DNA from: Shewanella acanthi
GTDB taxonomy: Bacteria > Pseudomonadota > Gammaproteobacteria > Enterobacterales > Shewanellaceae
Reading direction: 5' to 3'
DNA: 64,000 bases
NCBI RefSeq assembly: GCF_019457475.1
Contig: NZ_CP080413.1
Span: forward strand, 2,232,001 to 2,296,000
A program made the translations under genes and the position numbers. The notes beneath the pieces were generated by a model. That model was not told where the DNA came from. It did no database searches and was given only the letters and a program-made list of their open reading frames with translations. Of this stretch, positions 26,117 through 34,780 are shown in pieces. The stretch's first letter is position 1; every line of letters begins with the position of its first letter.

Positions 26117-27751
26117 TTATTTCAACATCGCATAGTAACTGGCATGGGCAGATAGTTTTAAGGTTGTCCCCTCCAATGTCGCGGTCTTTAAACCATGGCC
26201 AGTCAGTTCACGGCCTATCGCAAGGCTCGATAAATCAAGCTCAGCGTCATCTTCCTTAAGGTTAAAGCACACTAAGACTTTTTCATCGCCTAAGCTACGC
26301 ACAAAAGCCAGAAGTGGCTCAGGTGCATCGATAAATTGAATGTCACCAACAACCAATACTGGGTGCGTCTTACGCCAGTTTAAGAACTGACGATACCCAT
26401 TAAGGCTGGAATGGGCGTCCGCCTCCTGCACATCCACTGCGGCCGCTAAGTGTGCGTTAGCAACGGGCAGCCAAGGCGCATTGTGGGTAAAGCCTGCAAA
26501 GGGGGCATCTTTTTCCCAAGGCATTGGAGTGCGGCACCCATCACGCCCTTTAAACATTGGCCAGAAGGTTTTGCCAAAGGGATCCTGCAATTCATGGAAC
26601 TCAATTGGCGCTTCGGTCAAGCCTAACTCTTCACCTTGGTAGCTGCACACGCTGCCGCGCAGTGAACACAGCATAGCATTGAGCATTTTCACCATATCGG
26701 TGTTTTGTGTGCCCGAAGTGCTGGCTTTACCCCAACGGCTCGCCACACGCTGCGCATCGTGGTTACCAATCGCCCAACATGGCCAACCATCACCAATACT
26801 GGCTTCAAGTTCTTCAACGGTTTGACGGATATAAGCCGCGCTGTAGTCATTAGTCAACAGCTCGAAGCTGTAAGCCATGTGCAGGCGCCCTTCGCCCTTA
26901 GTGTAAGCCGCCATCACAGCCAATGAGTCCTCAGCGGAGACTTCGCCTAGGGTTACCGCACCAGGGTATTTGTTGATCAGTGCGCGCAAGTCTTCAATAA
27001 ATTCGATGGTCTGCGGTCTGTCATTGTTGTAGTAGTGGTACTGGTAGGCGTAGGGGTTATCCTCGCTAAAGCCACGGCCCTGGCGTTTGTCCTTAGGTTT
27101 AGCAGGATTATCACGCAGCTGCTCATCGTGGTAACAGAAGGTGATCGCATCAAGGCGGAAACCATCAACGCCCTTCTTGAGCCAAAACTCGACGTTATCG
27201 AGCACGGCTTGACGGACTTCAGGATTATGGAAGTTCACATCTGGCTGACTACGCAGAAAGTTATGTAAGTAGTACTGTTGACGGCGAGGTTCCCACTCCC
27301 AAGCACAACCACCAAAAATCGCTAACCAGTTGTTAGGCGCTGTGCCGTCTTCCTTAGGATCGGCCCACACATACCAGTCGGCCTTAGGGTTAGTTCTGCT
27401 CTCGCGGCTCTCAATAAACCACGCATGTTGGTCAGACGTATGGCTAAGCACCTGATCGATAATGACCTTAATGCCACGTGCGTGGGCCTTTTCAATCAGC
27501 TCATCAAAGTCATTCATGGTACCAAAGAGGGGGTCCACTTCGCGGTAGTCACTGATATCGTATCCAAAGTCCGCCATGGGGGATTTAAAGAAAGGGGAAA
27601 TCCAAATGGCGTCCACATTCAGGCTGGCAATGTAGTCTAACTTACTGATAATGCCGCGCAGATCGCCTACGCCATCACCATTGGTATCTAATAGGCTACG
27701 CGGATAAATTTGATAAATGACCGCGCCTCGCCACCAAGTTAAGTTACTCAT
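26117..27751 (-). CDS. GH13 alpha-glucosidase (cytoplasmic)
   Basis: A 544-residue glycoside hydrolase of family 13 that releases glucose from maltose and maltodextrins. The nucleophile is D201 in GVDGFRLDAIT, the acid/base E270 in TLGEVSAED, and the third carboxylate D332 in GNHDAQR. The N-terminal YQIYPRSL with the calcium-type loop NGDGVGD is typical of the alpha-1,4-glucosidase and oligo-1,6-glucosidase branch. No signal peptide is seen, so it should be cytoplasmic and act on imported sugar. It is divergent from the TonB-receptor gene, with two palindromic operators between. The permease gene follows. Confidence 0.93.
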   Translation of the reverse strand: MSNLTWWRGAVIYQIYPRSLLDTNGDGVGDLRGIISKLDYIASLNVDAIWISPFFKSPMADFGYDISDYREVDPLFGTMNDFDELIEKAHARGIKVIIDQVLSHTSDQHAWFIESRESRTNPKADWYVWADPKEDGTAPNNWLAIFGGCAWEWEPRRQQYYLHNFLRSQPDVNFHNPEVRQAVLDNVEFWLKKGVDGFRLDAITFCYHDEQLRDNPAKPKDKRQGRGFSEDNPYAYQYHYYNNDRPQTIEFIEDLRALINKYPGAVTLGEVSAEDSLAVMAAYTKGEGRLHMAYSFELLTNDYSAAYIRQTVEELEASIGDGWPCWAIGNHDAQRVASRWGKASTSGTQNTDMVKMLNAMLCSLRGSVCSYQGEELGLTEAPIEFHELQDPFGKTFWPMFKGRDGCRTPMPWEKDAPFAGFTHNAPWLPVANAHLAAAVDVQEADAHSSLNGYRQFLNWRKTHPVLVVGDIQFIDAPEPLLAFVRSLGDEKVLVCFNLKEDDAELDLSSLAIGRELTGHGLKTATLEGTTLKLSAHASYYAMLK

Positions 27752-27898
27752 TAATGCCCCTTTAATTCTTATTTATCAGCTAAATACCGCCTTTGTCACT
27801 TACTGTTACCCACGGTATCTATACCTCATTGTGGGGAGTGAAATGGCTGGTCAGAGTGTTATTGAGGATACGTGATGTGGGAAATAAGGTTCAATACG

Positions 27899-27916
27899 CC
27901 TGCATACGTATGCAGG
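27899..27916. promoter_or_regulatory. LacI-type operator 1
   Basis: CCTGCATACGTATGCAGG is a perfect 18-base palindrome with a central CG, the form bound by LacI/GalR-family repressors. It lies about 150 bases upstream of the alpha-glucosidase start. A maltose regulator of the MalR kind is the likely ligand, but none is encoded in the window. Confidence 0.75.
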
Positions 27917-28048
27917 ATTCACAGTCAAAGTCATGCAAGGTTGTGTATAAAAATATCTTTTTATTAACAAGGTGTTGAATTAAAAAATGCGTCAATTTTC
28001 AACTACACTTTCAACGAAAAAGCCTTGGTTTACAGACCGCTTACGCCA

Positions 28049-28066
28049 TTGAATACGTATGCACAA
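28049..28066. promoter_or_regulatory. LacI-type operator 2
   Basis: TTGAATACGTATGCACAA shares the core TGnATACGTATnCA with the first operator but is less symmetric in its outer arms. It lies about 175 bases upstream of the TonB-receptor gene, whose promoter it probably controls. Confidence 0.65.
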
Positions 28067-28240
28067 TATTGTTAGCCCTTAAATTCAGAGAGTAGTATTT
28101 CACTGTTGCATAACAATTTGGTTAAAAACGCAGCACTTATGTAGTCATTTAAGCGCCGAGATACCATAAAAACCGCAAAAGCGGTGATAACGATAAAACG
28201 CTCTATAAAAGCGATACAAGCGACTTCAAGGGGATAATAG

Positions 28241-30961
28241 ATGATGAGATTTAAACCCAGCCTGCTGACCTTAGCACTCGTTGCTGCAGGCGCTAGTTTA
28301 CAATCCTACGCAGCCGATGATGCTAATCAGCAACCAGCGGCGCAAGATGACAATATCGAAGTTATTCAGGTAACAGGTATTCGTCGAAGCTTACAAGAAT
28401 CACAATCGTTAAAAATGTCATCGTCTTCCGTTGTTGAAGCGATTTCAGCCGAAGACATCGGTAAATTACCCGATGTCAGTATTGCCGAATCCTTGGCACG
28501 TTTACCCGGTGTTTCTGCTCAACGTCTTGATGGTCGTGCTAACGTCATTTCAATCCGTGGTATGGGCCCAGATTTCACCACTGCAACACTCAATGGCCGT
28601 GAACAAGCTTCAGTTAACGACAACCGCAGTGTTGAATTCGACCAATACCCTTCAGAGTTATTAAACCGCGTTGTGGTTTACAAAACCCCTGATGCCTCTG
28701 TGATGGCACAAGCTATCGGCGGAACTGTCGATATGCAAACCATCAGCCCGCTGACCCATGGCGAACAAACCTTCGCTTTCGGTTTACGTGGTGAGAAAAA
28801 CGATTTAGGGGCGCTTAACAGTGGCTCTGAAGACACGGGTTACCGTGGCAGTATCTCCTATATCGACCAATTTGCCGATGATACCCTAGGTATTGCAATC
28901 GGTTACGCACGCATGATGTCGCCTAACCAAGAAGAGCGTTGGCAAGCCTGGGGTTACCCAGAAAACGCCAATGGTGACAGTGTATTAGGTGGTGCTAAAC
29001 CCTTCGTACGTTCAAGCGAATTAGAGCGTGATGGCGTGTTAGCCGTGGTTGAGTACGCGCCAAGCGATCGTTTCCATTCAACGCTTGATATGTACTACTC
29101 AAAATTCACCGACGATCAACGTCTACGTGGTATTGAAATTCCGAGTGCTTGGGGCACCAACGGTGGCGTTGAAGCCATCACTACCGTCGATGGCCTTGTG
29201 ACCGAAGGCGTAATTCACGGCGCAGAAGTGGTTGTGCGAAATGATGTGAACAAACGTGATGCTGAATCCCTGTCTATTGGTTGGAACAACAAGTTCATGG
29301 TCAACGACAGCTGGACCATTGAAGCAGACATCGCCCTATCAAAAGCTGACAGAACCGACATCGGTATGGAAAGCTACTCAGGTACAGGCCGTGGAACTGG
29401 TGTGGGTGCAGTTGATGACTTAGGCTTTGTTTACAATGGTAACGGCGGTTACGTCTTTGACCACGCGTTAGATTATGCAGACCCGAGTGTCATTCAATTA
29501 GGCGATCCATTAGGTTGGGGAAGTCCACTGGGTGCAAGCACTCAGGACGGCTTTATCAACAAACCTGAAATTGAAGACGAACTGCAATCCTTCCGCCTAA
29601 GCGCTGAATACACTTTAGACTCTGGCATGGTGAGCAGCGTTGAGTTTGGTGTAAACCGTACCGACCGAGATAAGACTAAATTAGACAAAGGTTACTACCT
29701 GACCCTCAAAGGTTACGATGGCTCTGACAACTACACCATGTCCGTGCCTGACAAATACCTATTAGACCCAACCTCCCTCGCCTTCTTCGGCATGGGCGAT
29801 GTATTAAGTTACGATTCATTAGCCTTCTACAACGATGGCAACTATATCGAAACTGACGTAGCCGATGTGGACTTAAGCCGTGCAACTAACTCATGGGCGG
29901 TTCAAGAAGAAGTGACTACAGGTTATGTGATGGCAAACCTTGAGTCAGAACTCTTTGGCATCCCATACACAGGTAACATTGGTCTTCAGGGTGTATACAC
30001 CGACCAATCATCTGACGGTACCGTTGCGACCGTTGAAGATGGCATTGTTAACCTCACCCCACGTACTGCAGGTGATAGTTACTTCGAATTGCTACCAAGC
30101 ATGAACTTAAGCTTTGAAGTAGCGGAAGACCAAGTGGTTCGTGTTGCTGCTGCCCGTACATTGACGCGTTCACGTATGGACAAAATGAACGCCAACCTGA
30201 ACTACAGCTACACAGAAAACCCAAACGACGGTGTTAACTGGTCTGGTAGTGCGGGTAACCCAGAGCTACGTCCATGGTTAGCGCGTCAATTCGACCTAAG
30301 CTACGAAAACTACTTTAGCGATCAAGGTTATTTCTCAATTGCAGTGTTCTACAAAGATCTTGAAAACTATGTTTACGATCAACACGTAGATTTCGATTTC
30401 AGTACACTCTTCCCAGATGTAGCGGGCAATCCAATCGGAGATATCACCCAGCCACAAAACGGTGAAGGCGGTTACGTTCAAGGTATCGAAGCCTCTGTTA
30501 ACGTCGATTTCGGAGTATTTGCCGATGTGTTAACCGGTTTTGGTACAGTGGTTAGCGGTTCTTACAACGACAGCGAAGTGAAAGAAACCCCAACGAGCGA
30601 ACCCACGACACTACCGGGTCTGTCAGAGAAGACGCTGAACGCCACGGTTTACTACGAAAACTCAGGTTTCGAAGCCCGCGTGAGTTCACGTTACCGCAGT
30701 GACTTCCTAGGTGAAGTGACGAAAATCAGTCTGCAACGTGAAAACGTAAACATCAAAGCTGAAACCGTGGTGGACGCTCAGGTGAGCTACGACTTCAGCG
30801 AAAGCGGTATCGAGTCTCTGTATGGTCTATCGGTATTGTTCCAAGTGAACAACTTAACCAACGAGCCGTTCACTTCTTACACAGGCTCAGACCAACGTTT
30901 GGTGCGTGACTACCAAAACTACGGTCGTAACTTTATGTTAGGTGCGAACTACAAGTTCTAA
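28241..30961 (+). CDS. TonB-dependent receptor for maltodextrins
   Basis: A 906-residue outer-membrane receptor. It has a signal peptide of about 24 residues ending in SYA, a TonB-box-like segment (IEVIQVTG, about 38-45), a plug domain to about residue 165 (SSSVVEAISAEDIGKLPDVSIAE is its start, with IRGMG inside), and a 22-strand barrel that ends in an aromatic residue (NYKF). It belongs to the Xanthomonas/Caulobacter type (TIGR01782) that takes up oligosaccharides using the energy of the inner membrane. Position at the head of an operon with amylases, opposite an alpha-glucosidase, points to maltodextrins. A hairpin with a T-run after it may lower expression of the following genes. Confidence 0.92.
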   Translation: MMRFKPSLLTLALVAAGASLQSYAADDANQQPAAQDDNIEVIQVTGIRRSLQESQSLKMSSSSVVEAISAEDIGKLPDVSIAESLARLPGVSAQRLDGRANVISIRGMGPDFTTATLNGREQASVNDNRSVEFDQYPSELLNRVVVYKTPDASVMAQAIGGTVDMQTISPLTHGEQTFAFGLRGEKNDLGALNSGSEDTGYRGSISYIDQFADDTLGIAIGYARMMSPNQEERWQAWGYPENANGDSVLGGAKPFVRSSELERDGVLAVVEYAPSDRFHSTLDMYYSKFTDDQRLRGIEIPSAWGTNGGVEAITTVDGLVTEGVIHGAEVVVRNDVNKRDAESLSIGWNNKFMVNDSWTIEADIALSKADRTDIGMESYSGTGRGTGVGAVDDLGFVYNGNGGYVFDHALDYADPSVIQLGDPLGWGSPLGASTQDGFINKPEIEDELQSFRLSAEYTLDSGMVSSVEFGVNRTDRDKTKLDKGYYLTLKGYDGSDNYTMSVPDKYLLDPTSLAFFGMGDVLSYDSLAFYNDGNYIETDVADVDLSRATNSWAVQEEVTTGYVMANLESELFGIPYTGNIGLQGVYTDQSSDGTVATVEDGIVNLTPRTAGDSYFELLPSMNLSFEVAEDQVVRVAAARTLTRSRMDKMNANLNYSYTENPNDGVNWSGSAGNPELRPWLARQFDLSYENYFSDQGYFSIAVFYKDLENYVYDQHVDFDFSTLFPDVAGNPIGDITQPQNGEGGYVQGIEASVNVDFGVFADVLTGFGTVVSGSYNDSEVKETPTSEPTTLPGLSEKTLNATVYYENSGFEARVSSRYRSDFLGEVTKISLQRENVNIKAETVVDAQVSYDFSESGIESLYGLSVLFQVNNLTNEPFTSYTGSDQRLVRDYQNYGRNFMLGANYKF

Positions 30962-30974
30962 CCTATCAACTGAT

Positions 30975-31007
30975 AAAAGCCTCTGTTAATCAGGGGCTTT
31001 TTCTTTT
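30975..31007 (+). terminator. Terminator or attenuator after the TonB receptor
   Basis: AAAAGCCTCTG and CAGGGGCTTTT form an eleven-base stem with one wobble pair and a five-base loop, followed by TTCTTTT. Only about 70 bases separate it from the next gene in the same direction, so it may allow partial readthrough. Confidence 0.75.
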
Positions 31008-31078
31008 ACGCGTATGACGAATTTCTATTTATCCCTTACATCAAGCACCTTAATATAAAAAATAAAAGGGCTAAGTAA

Positions 31079-32566
31079 ATGAACCAAATCAAAGATATCG
31101 TTATCGTTGGCGGCGGCACATCTGGTTGGATGACTGCGGCCATGTTAATCAGGCTGTTCAAGCAGAACCTCAATATTACCCTGATTGAATCCGAAGCCCT
31201 TGGTACCATAGGCGTGGGCGAAGCCACCATCCCCCCGCTGCAATTATTTAATAATGTCCTTGGGATCGGCGAAAAAGACTTTGTTAACGCCACCCAAGCA
31301 ACCTATAAACTCGGTATTCAATTCGAGGGTTGGAATCAACCCAATGATGCCTATATGCATGCCTTTGGTAATGTCGGCAAGGACATAGGTTTCACCCAGT
31401 TCCACCACTATTGGCTGAAAAGCCAACCTCAAGATGCCGCGGCATTTTGGGATTACTCGTTAAATTATCAGGCCGCCATTCACAATAAATTCCAGCCGCT
31501 GCAACAAATCCCGAACTCACCGATGGCGGGGATCACCCATGCCTATCATTTTGATGCCGCGCTTTATGCGCAAATGCTGCGCCGCTATAGCGAGCAAGCA
31601 GGCGTTAGACGGATTGAAGGCAAGATTGAAACCGTATCCACCTTAGACAATGGCCATATTGAGTCTGTCACCCTCACCTCAGGCGAAACCATTAAGGGGG
31701 ATTTTTTTGTTGACTGCTCCGGCTTTGTGGCACTTCTTATCGAAAAAACCTTAAAGGTGGGTTATGAGAACTACAGCCATTGGCTTCCCTGTGATAGCGC
31801 TTATGCCGTCCCCTGTGAAAATGCAGGCGCACTTAAGCCCTATACCCGCGCCATCGTTCACAAGGCGGGTTGGCAGTGGCGAATTCCCCTGCAGCATCGC
31901 ACGGGTAATGGCATCGTCTATAGCAGTCGTTATATGAGTGATGATGAGGCCAAGGCAACACTATTAAGTACCTTAGAGGGCAAGCCCTTGGCAGAACCCC
32001 GTAAGATCAGTTTCACGCCGGGTCGACGCCTCGAACAATGGCGCCATAACTGTGTCGCCATTGGACTTGCGAGTGGATTTTTAGAGCCGCTGGAATCCAC
32101 CAGCATCCATTTAGTGCAAGCGGCGATTATCCGCCTCACGAAACTCTTTCCCCATCAAGGGATTGAGCAGGCCAATATCGATGAGTTTAATCGCCAGTCA
32201 CAACTGGAATTCGAACAAATTCGCGACTTTATCATCCTGCATTATTGCTTAAATCAACGCAGCGCAGAGCACAACGACCTGTGGCAGCATTGCGCCGAAA
32301 TGGATATTCCTGAAAGTCTCAAACAAAAAATAGCGCTGTTTAAGGCAACGGGTACAGTGTTTAGGCACAAGGATGAACTCTTTACGGAGGCGGCGTGGGT
32401 TCAAGTCATGCTGGGACAAGGACTCTTCCCTAATGATTTTAATCCACTTGCCAATGGTATTGATGATGCGGCGCTCACTGAGCTTTTATCGAATATGCGG
32501 CAAATTATTAATAATGCTGTCAATCAGTTACCTAGCCATCGGCAATATCTAGCGAGTCTACATTAA
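31079..32566 (+). CDS. Flavin-dependent tryptophan-halogenase-like protein
   Basis: A 495-residue protein of the tryptophan 7-halogenase family. The FAD-binding GGGTSGW is at residues 11-17, and the second flavin motif GVGEATIP at 45-52. The residues that act in halogenation of tryptophan by PrnA are retained: a lysine at K77 in TYKLGIQF and a glutamate at E339 in FLEPLESTS. The WxWxIP signature is present as GWQWRIPL at about 263-270. Homologues are often encoded beside TonB receptors for sugars in Shewanella, Caulobacter and Xanthomonas; a few such relatives halogenate indoles in vitro, but the natural substrate is unknown. Its role in a maltodextrin locus is not explained. Confidence 0.88.
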   Translation: MNQIKDIVIVGGGTSGWMTAAMLIRLFKQNLNITLIESEALGTIGVGEATIPPLQLFNNVLGIGEKDFVNATQATYKLGIQFEGWNQPNDAYMHAFGNVGKDIGFTQFHHYWLKSQPQDAAAFWDYSLNYQAAIHNKFQPLQQIPNSPMAGITHAYHFDAALYAQMLRRYSEQAGVRRIEGKIETVSTLDNGHIESVTLTSGETIKGDFFVDCSGFVALLIEKTLKVGYENYSHWLPCDSAYAVPCENAGALKPYTRAIVHKAGWQWRIPLQHRTGNGIVYSSRYMSDDEAKATLLSTLEGKPLAEPRKISFTPGRRLEQWRHNCVAIGLASGFLEPLESTSIHLVQAAIIRLTKLFPHQGIEQANIDEFNRQSQLEFEQIRDFIILHYCLNQRSAEHNDLWQHCAEMDIPESLKQKIALFKATGTVFRHKDELFTEAAWVQVMLGQGLFPNDFNPLANGIDDAALTELLSNMRQIINNAVNQLPSHRQYLASLH

Positions 32567-32697
32567 TCATCGTTTTGACTGTACATCGCTTGGTGTAATC
32601 ACCGCCTAACCTTTTAAGACGATTCGAGGGTAAGACGATAGGTCAGTCTCGACCTCAACAGATGGCCAACGACCTTCATCGGTCTGCGAGGAAATTT

Positions 32698-34776
32698 ATG
32701 TCTGATATGTTTAAAAACACCACTAAGAACGTATTCAAAAACAATCCGCTCAGTTTGCTGTTCAATGTCGGCTTAGGTGTGGTGTTAGTTCTTGGATCCG
32801 CTGCAGTTAAAGCCGAATCGACTTCAGCTCATGCCAATTTAGAAATCAGCGCTCAACTACTTAGTCCAAAATCCGTGAGACTCGAACCTGCCTTTTGGTG
32901 GGCTGGGATGCATAATCCCAAGCTGCAATTAATGCTCCATGGCTTATCACTACCAAATAATCATCAACATCTTAAGGTCGAAGTGTCATCCTCTGATATC
33001 AAAGTGCTAGGCTCAGAAGATACCGACAATCCCCACTATTTATTTATCAATCTTGATTTATCGGCGGCTAAAGCGCAGCAATTTGAGATAACCGTCAGTG
33101 ATGGTGATACGCTGCTCTATCGCATCCCCTACACGCTTGAAAAACGCGAAACCGGTAGCCGTGAACGCCAAGGCTTTAGTCGCAAAGATGCGATTTACCT
33201 CATCACCCCCGACCGCTTCGCCAACGGCAATAGTGCCAATGACAATCACCCCGATATGCTCGAGAAGGTCAACCGAGCCAATCCCGACGGTCGCCATGGG
33301 GGGGACATTGCCGGTATTGCTCAGCATCTTGACTATTTTGCCAAGCTCGGTGTCACGCAGCTTTGGATCAATCCCCTGCTTGAAAATAACCAGCAGGCTT
33401 ATTCCTACCATGGTTATTCCATCACGGATCTGTACCGCATCGACCCACGATTTGGCAGCAATCAGGATTATCAAGCCCTTGCACAACAAGCTAAACAACA
33501 GGGTCTTGGGATCATTATGGACGTGGTCTTAAACCATATTGGTTCTAACCACTGGTGGCTGAAGGATTTGCCAAGTAAAGACTGGCTGAATATGCCAGAT
33601 AACCAAACTACTAAACCAAATGAAGGGTTCATATACAGCAGCCATCGGCGCACGACAGTGCAGGACCCCTACGCAAGCACAGTGGACACTGAGGATTTCA
33701 CCGACGGTTGGTTCGACAAAACCATGCCGGATTTAAATCAGCGCAATCCCAAGCTTGCAACCTATCTTATCCAAAACAGTATCTGGTGGGTGGAATACGC
33801 TGGGCTCACAGGTATTCGTGAAGACACCTATTCCTATTCCGATAAAGCCTTTTTAACCCAGTGGTCTAAGGCGCTAATGGATGAATACCCTAACTTTAAT
33901 ATTGTGGGTGAGGAATGGAGCAATAACCCCATTACCGTATCTTACTGGCAAAAGGGCAAAATTAACGCTGACGGCTATCAGACGAGTCTGCCTAGTCTGA
34001 TGGATTTTCCAGTCTACGAGAAACTCATCGAGAGCCTAAATGCAGCGGAGGATTGGGGCACAGGTCTTGTACAACTCTATGAAGTACTGACTAACGATGT
34101 GGTATATCCTAATTCAGCTAACTTAGTGTTATTCGAAGGAAACCACGATACCAATCGTCTATACAGCCTCGTGAAAGAGGACTTTGCCCTCTATCAAATG
34201 GCATTAACCTATGTGTTTACCGCCAAACGGATCCCACAAATTTTCTATGGCACAGAAGTCTTAATGACAAGCCCGACCAAAGATCGCCACGATGGTGTCG
34301 TACGCAGCGATTTCCCCGGCGGTTTTGCAAGCGGTTCTTCGCAAAACGTGGCCAATGCCTTCACGGGTCTTGGCCTTTCGGATAAGCAACAACAGGCACA
34401 AGCCTTTGTGACTAAACTGCTGAACTATCGTAAGCAGTCTAATGTGCTGCAAGAGGGAGATTTACTGCATTTTGTGCCCAAAGATGGTGTCTATGTGCAA
34501 TTTAGATGCTTAACGCAAGGCGCTAAAACTCAGTCTGCCTGCCACGATCCTTTAGCCGAAAAAGTCATGGTGATTTATAACAAAAATGGCAAAGAGAGCA
34601 GTCTCGAACTGAGCCGCTTTGCTGAAGTGCTAAGCGGCCATACCGCCGCCACGGATGCACTAACAGATGCTGCTATTTCACTCAATAAACCATTGGTGCT
34701 TTCAACCAAGGGGGTCAGCATCGTTGAGATCAAAGCGGCGGCGATGACGCCCCCTGCAACTGACAAGCATAAATAA
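32698..34776 (+). CDS. Secreted GH13 amylase, cyclomaltodextrinase/neopullulanase-like
   Basis: A 692-residue enzyme if started at ATG 32698, which has GAGGAA directly upstream; an ATG at 32662 is in frame but has no such site. After a signal peptide there is a beta-sandwich of about 100 residues of the cyclomaltodextrinase N-terminal type (PAFWWAGMHNPKLQLMLHG), then the GH13 barrel. The nucleophile Asp is in GIREDTYSY (about residue 376), the acid/base Glu in NIVGEEWSN (about 405), and the third Asp in EGNHDTNR. It would cut starch, maltodextrins or cyclodextrins outside the cytoplasm. It lies 131 bases after the halogenase-like gene and five bases before the second amylase. Confidence 0.92.
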   Translation: MSDMFKNTTKNVFKNNPLSLLFNVGLGVVLVLGSAAVKAESTSAHANLEISAQLLSPKSVRLEPAFWWAGMHNPKLQLMLHGLSLPNNHQHLKVEVSSSDIKVLGSEDTDNPHYLFINLDLSAAKAQQFEITVSDGDTLLYRIPYTLEKRETGSRERQGFSRKDAIYLITPDRFANGNSANDNHPDMLEKVNRANPDGRHGGDIAGIAQHLDYFAKLGVTQLWINPLLENNQQAYSYHGYSITDLYRIDPRFGSNQDYQALAQQAKQQGLGIIMDVVLNHIGSNHWWLKDLPSKDWLNMPDNQTTKPNEGFIYSSHRRTTVQDPYASTVDTEDFTDGWFDKTMPDLNQRNPKLATYLIQNSIWWVEYAGLTGIREDTYSYSDKAFLTQWSKALMDEYPNFNIVGEEWSNNPITVSYWQKGKINADGYQTSLPSLMDFPVYEKLIESLNAAEDWGTGLVQLYEVLTNDVVYPNSANLVLFEGNHDTNRLYSLVKEDFALYQMALTYVFTAKRIPQIFYGTEVLMTSPTKDRHDGVVRSDFPGGFASGSSQNVANAFTGLGLSDKQQQAQAFVTKLLNYRKQSNVLQEGDLLHFVPKDGVYVQFRCLTQGAKTQSACHDPLAEKVMVIYNKNGKESSLELSRFAEVLSGHTAATDALTDAAISLNKPLVLSTKGVSIVEIKAAAMTPPATDKHK

Positions 34777-34780
34777 CGAC

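Larger units (their letters stand above)
27752..28240. promoter_or_regulatory. Divergent control region of the maltodextrin locus
   Basis: This 489-base region separates the leftward alpha-glucosidase gene from the rightward TonB-receptor operon. It contains two operators of the form TGnATACGTATnCA, listed separately, one nearer each gene. No open reading frame that I would defend lies here; the short frame at 27793-27978 is a chance frame. Confidence 0.7.
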
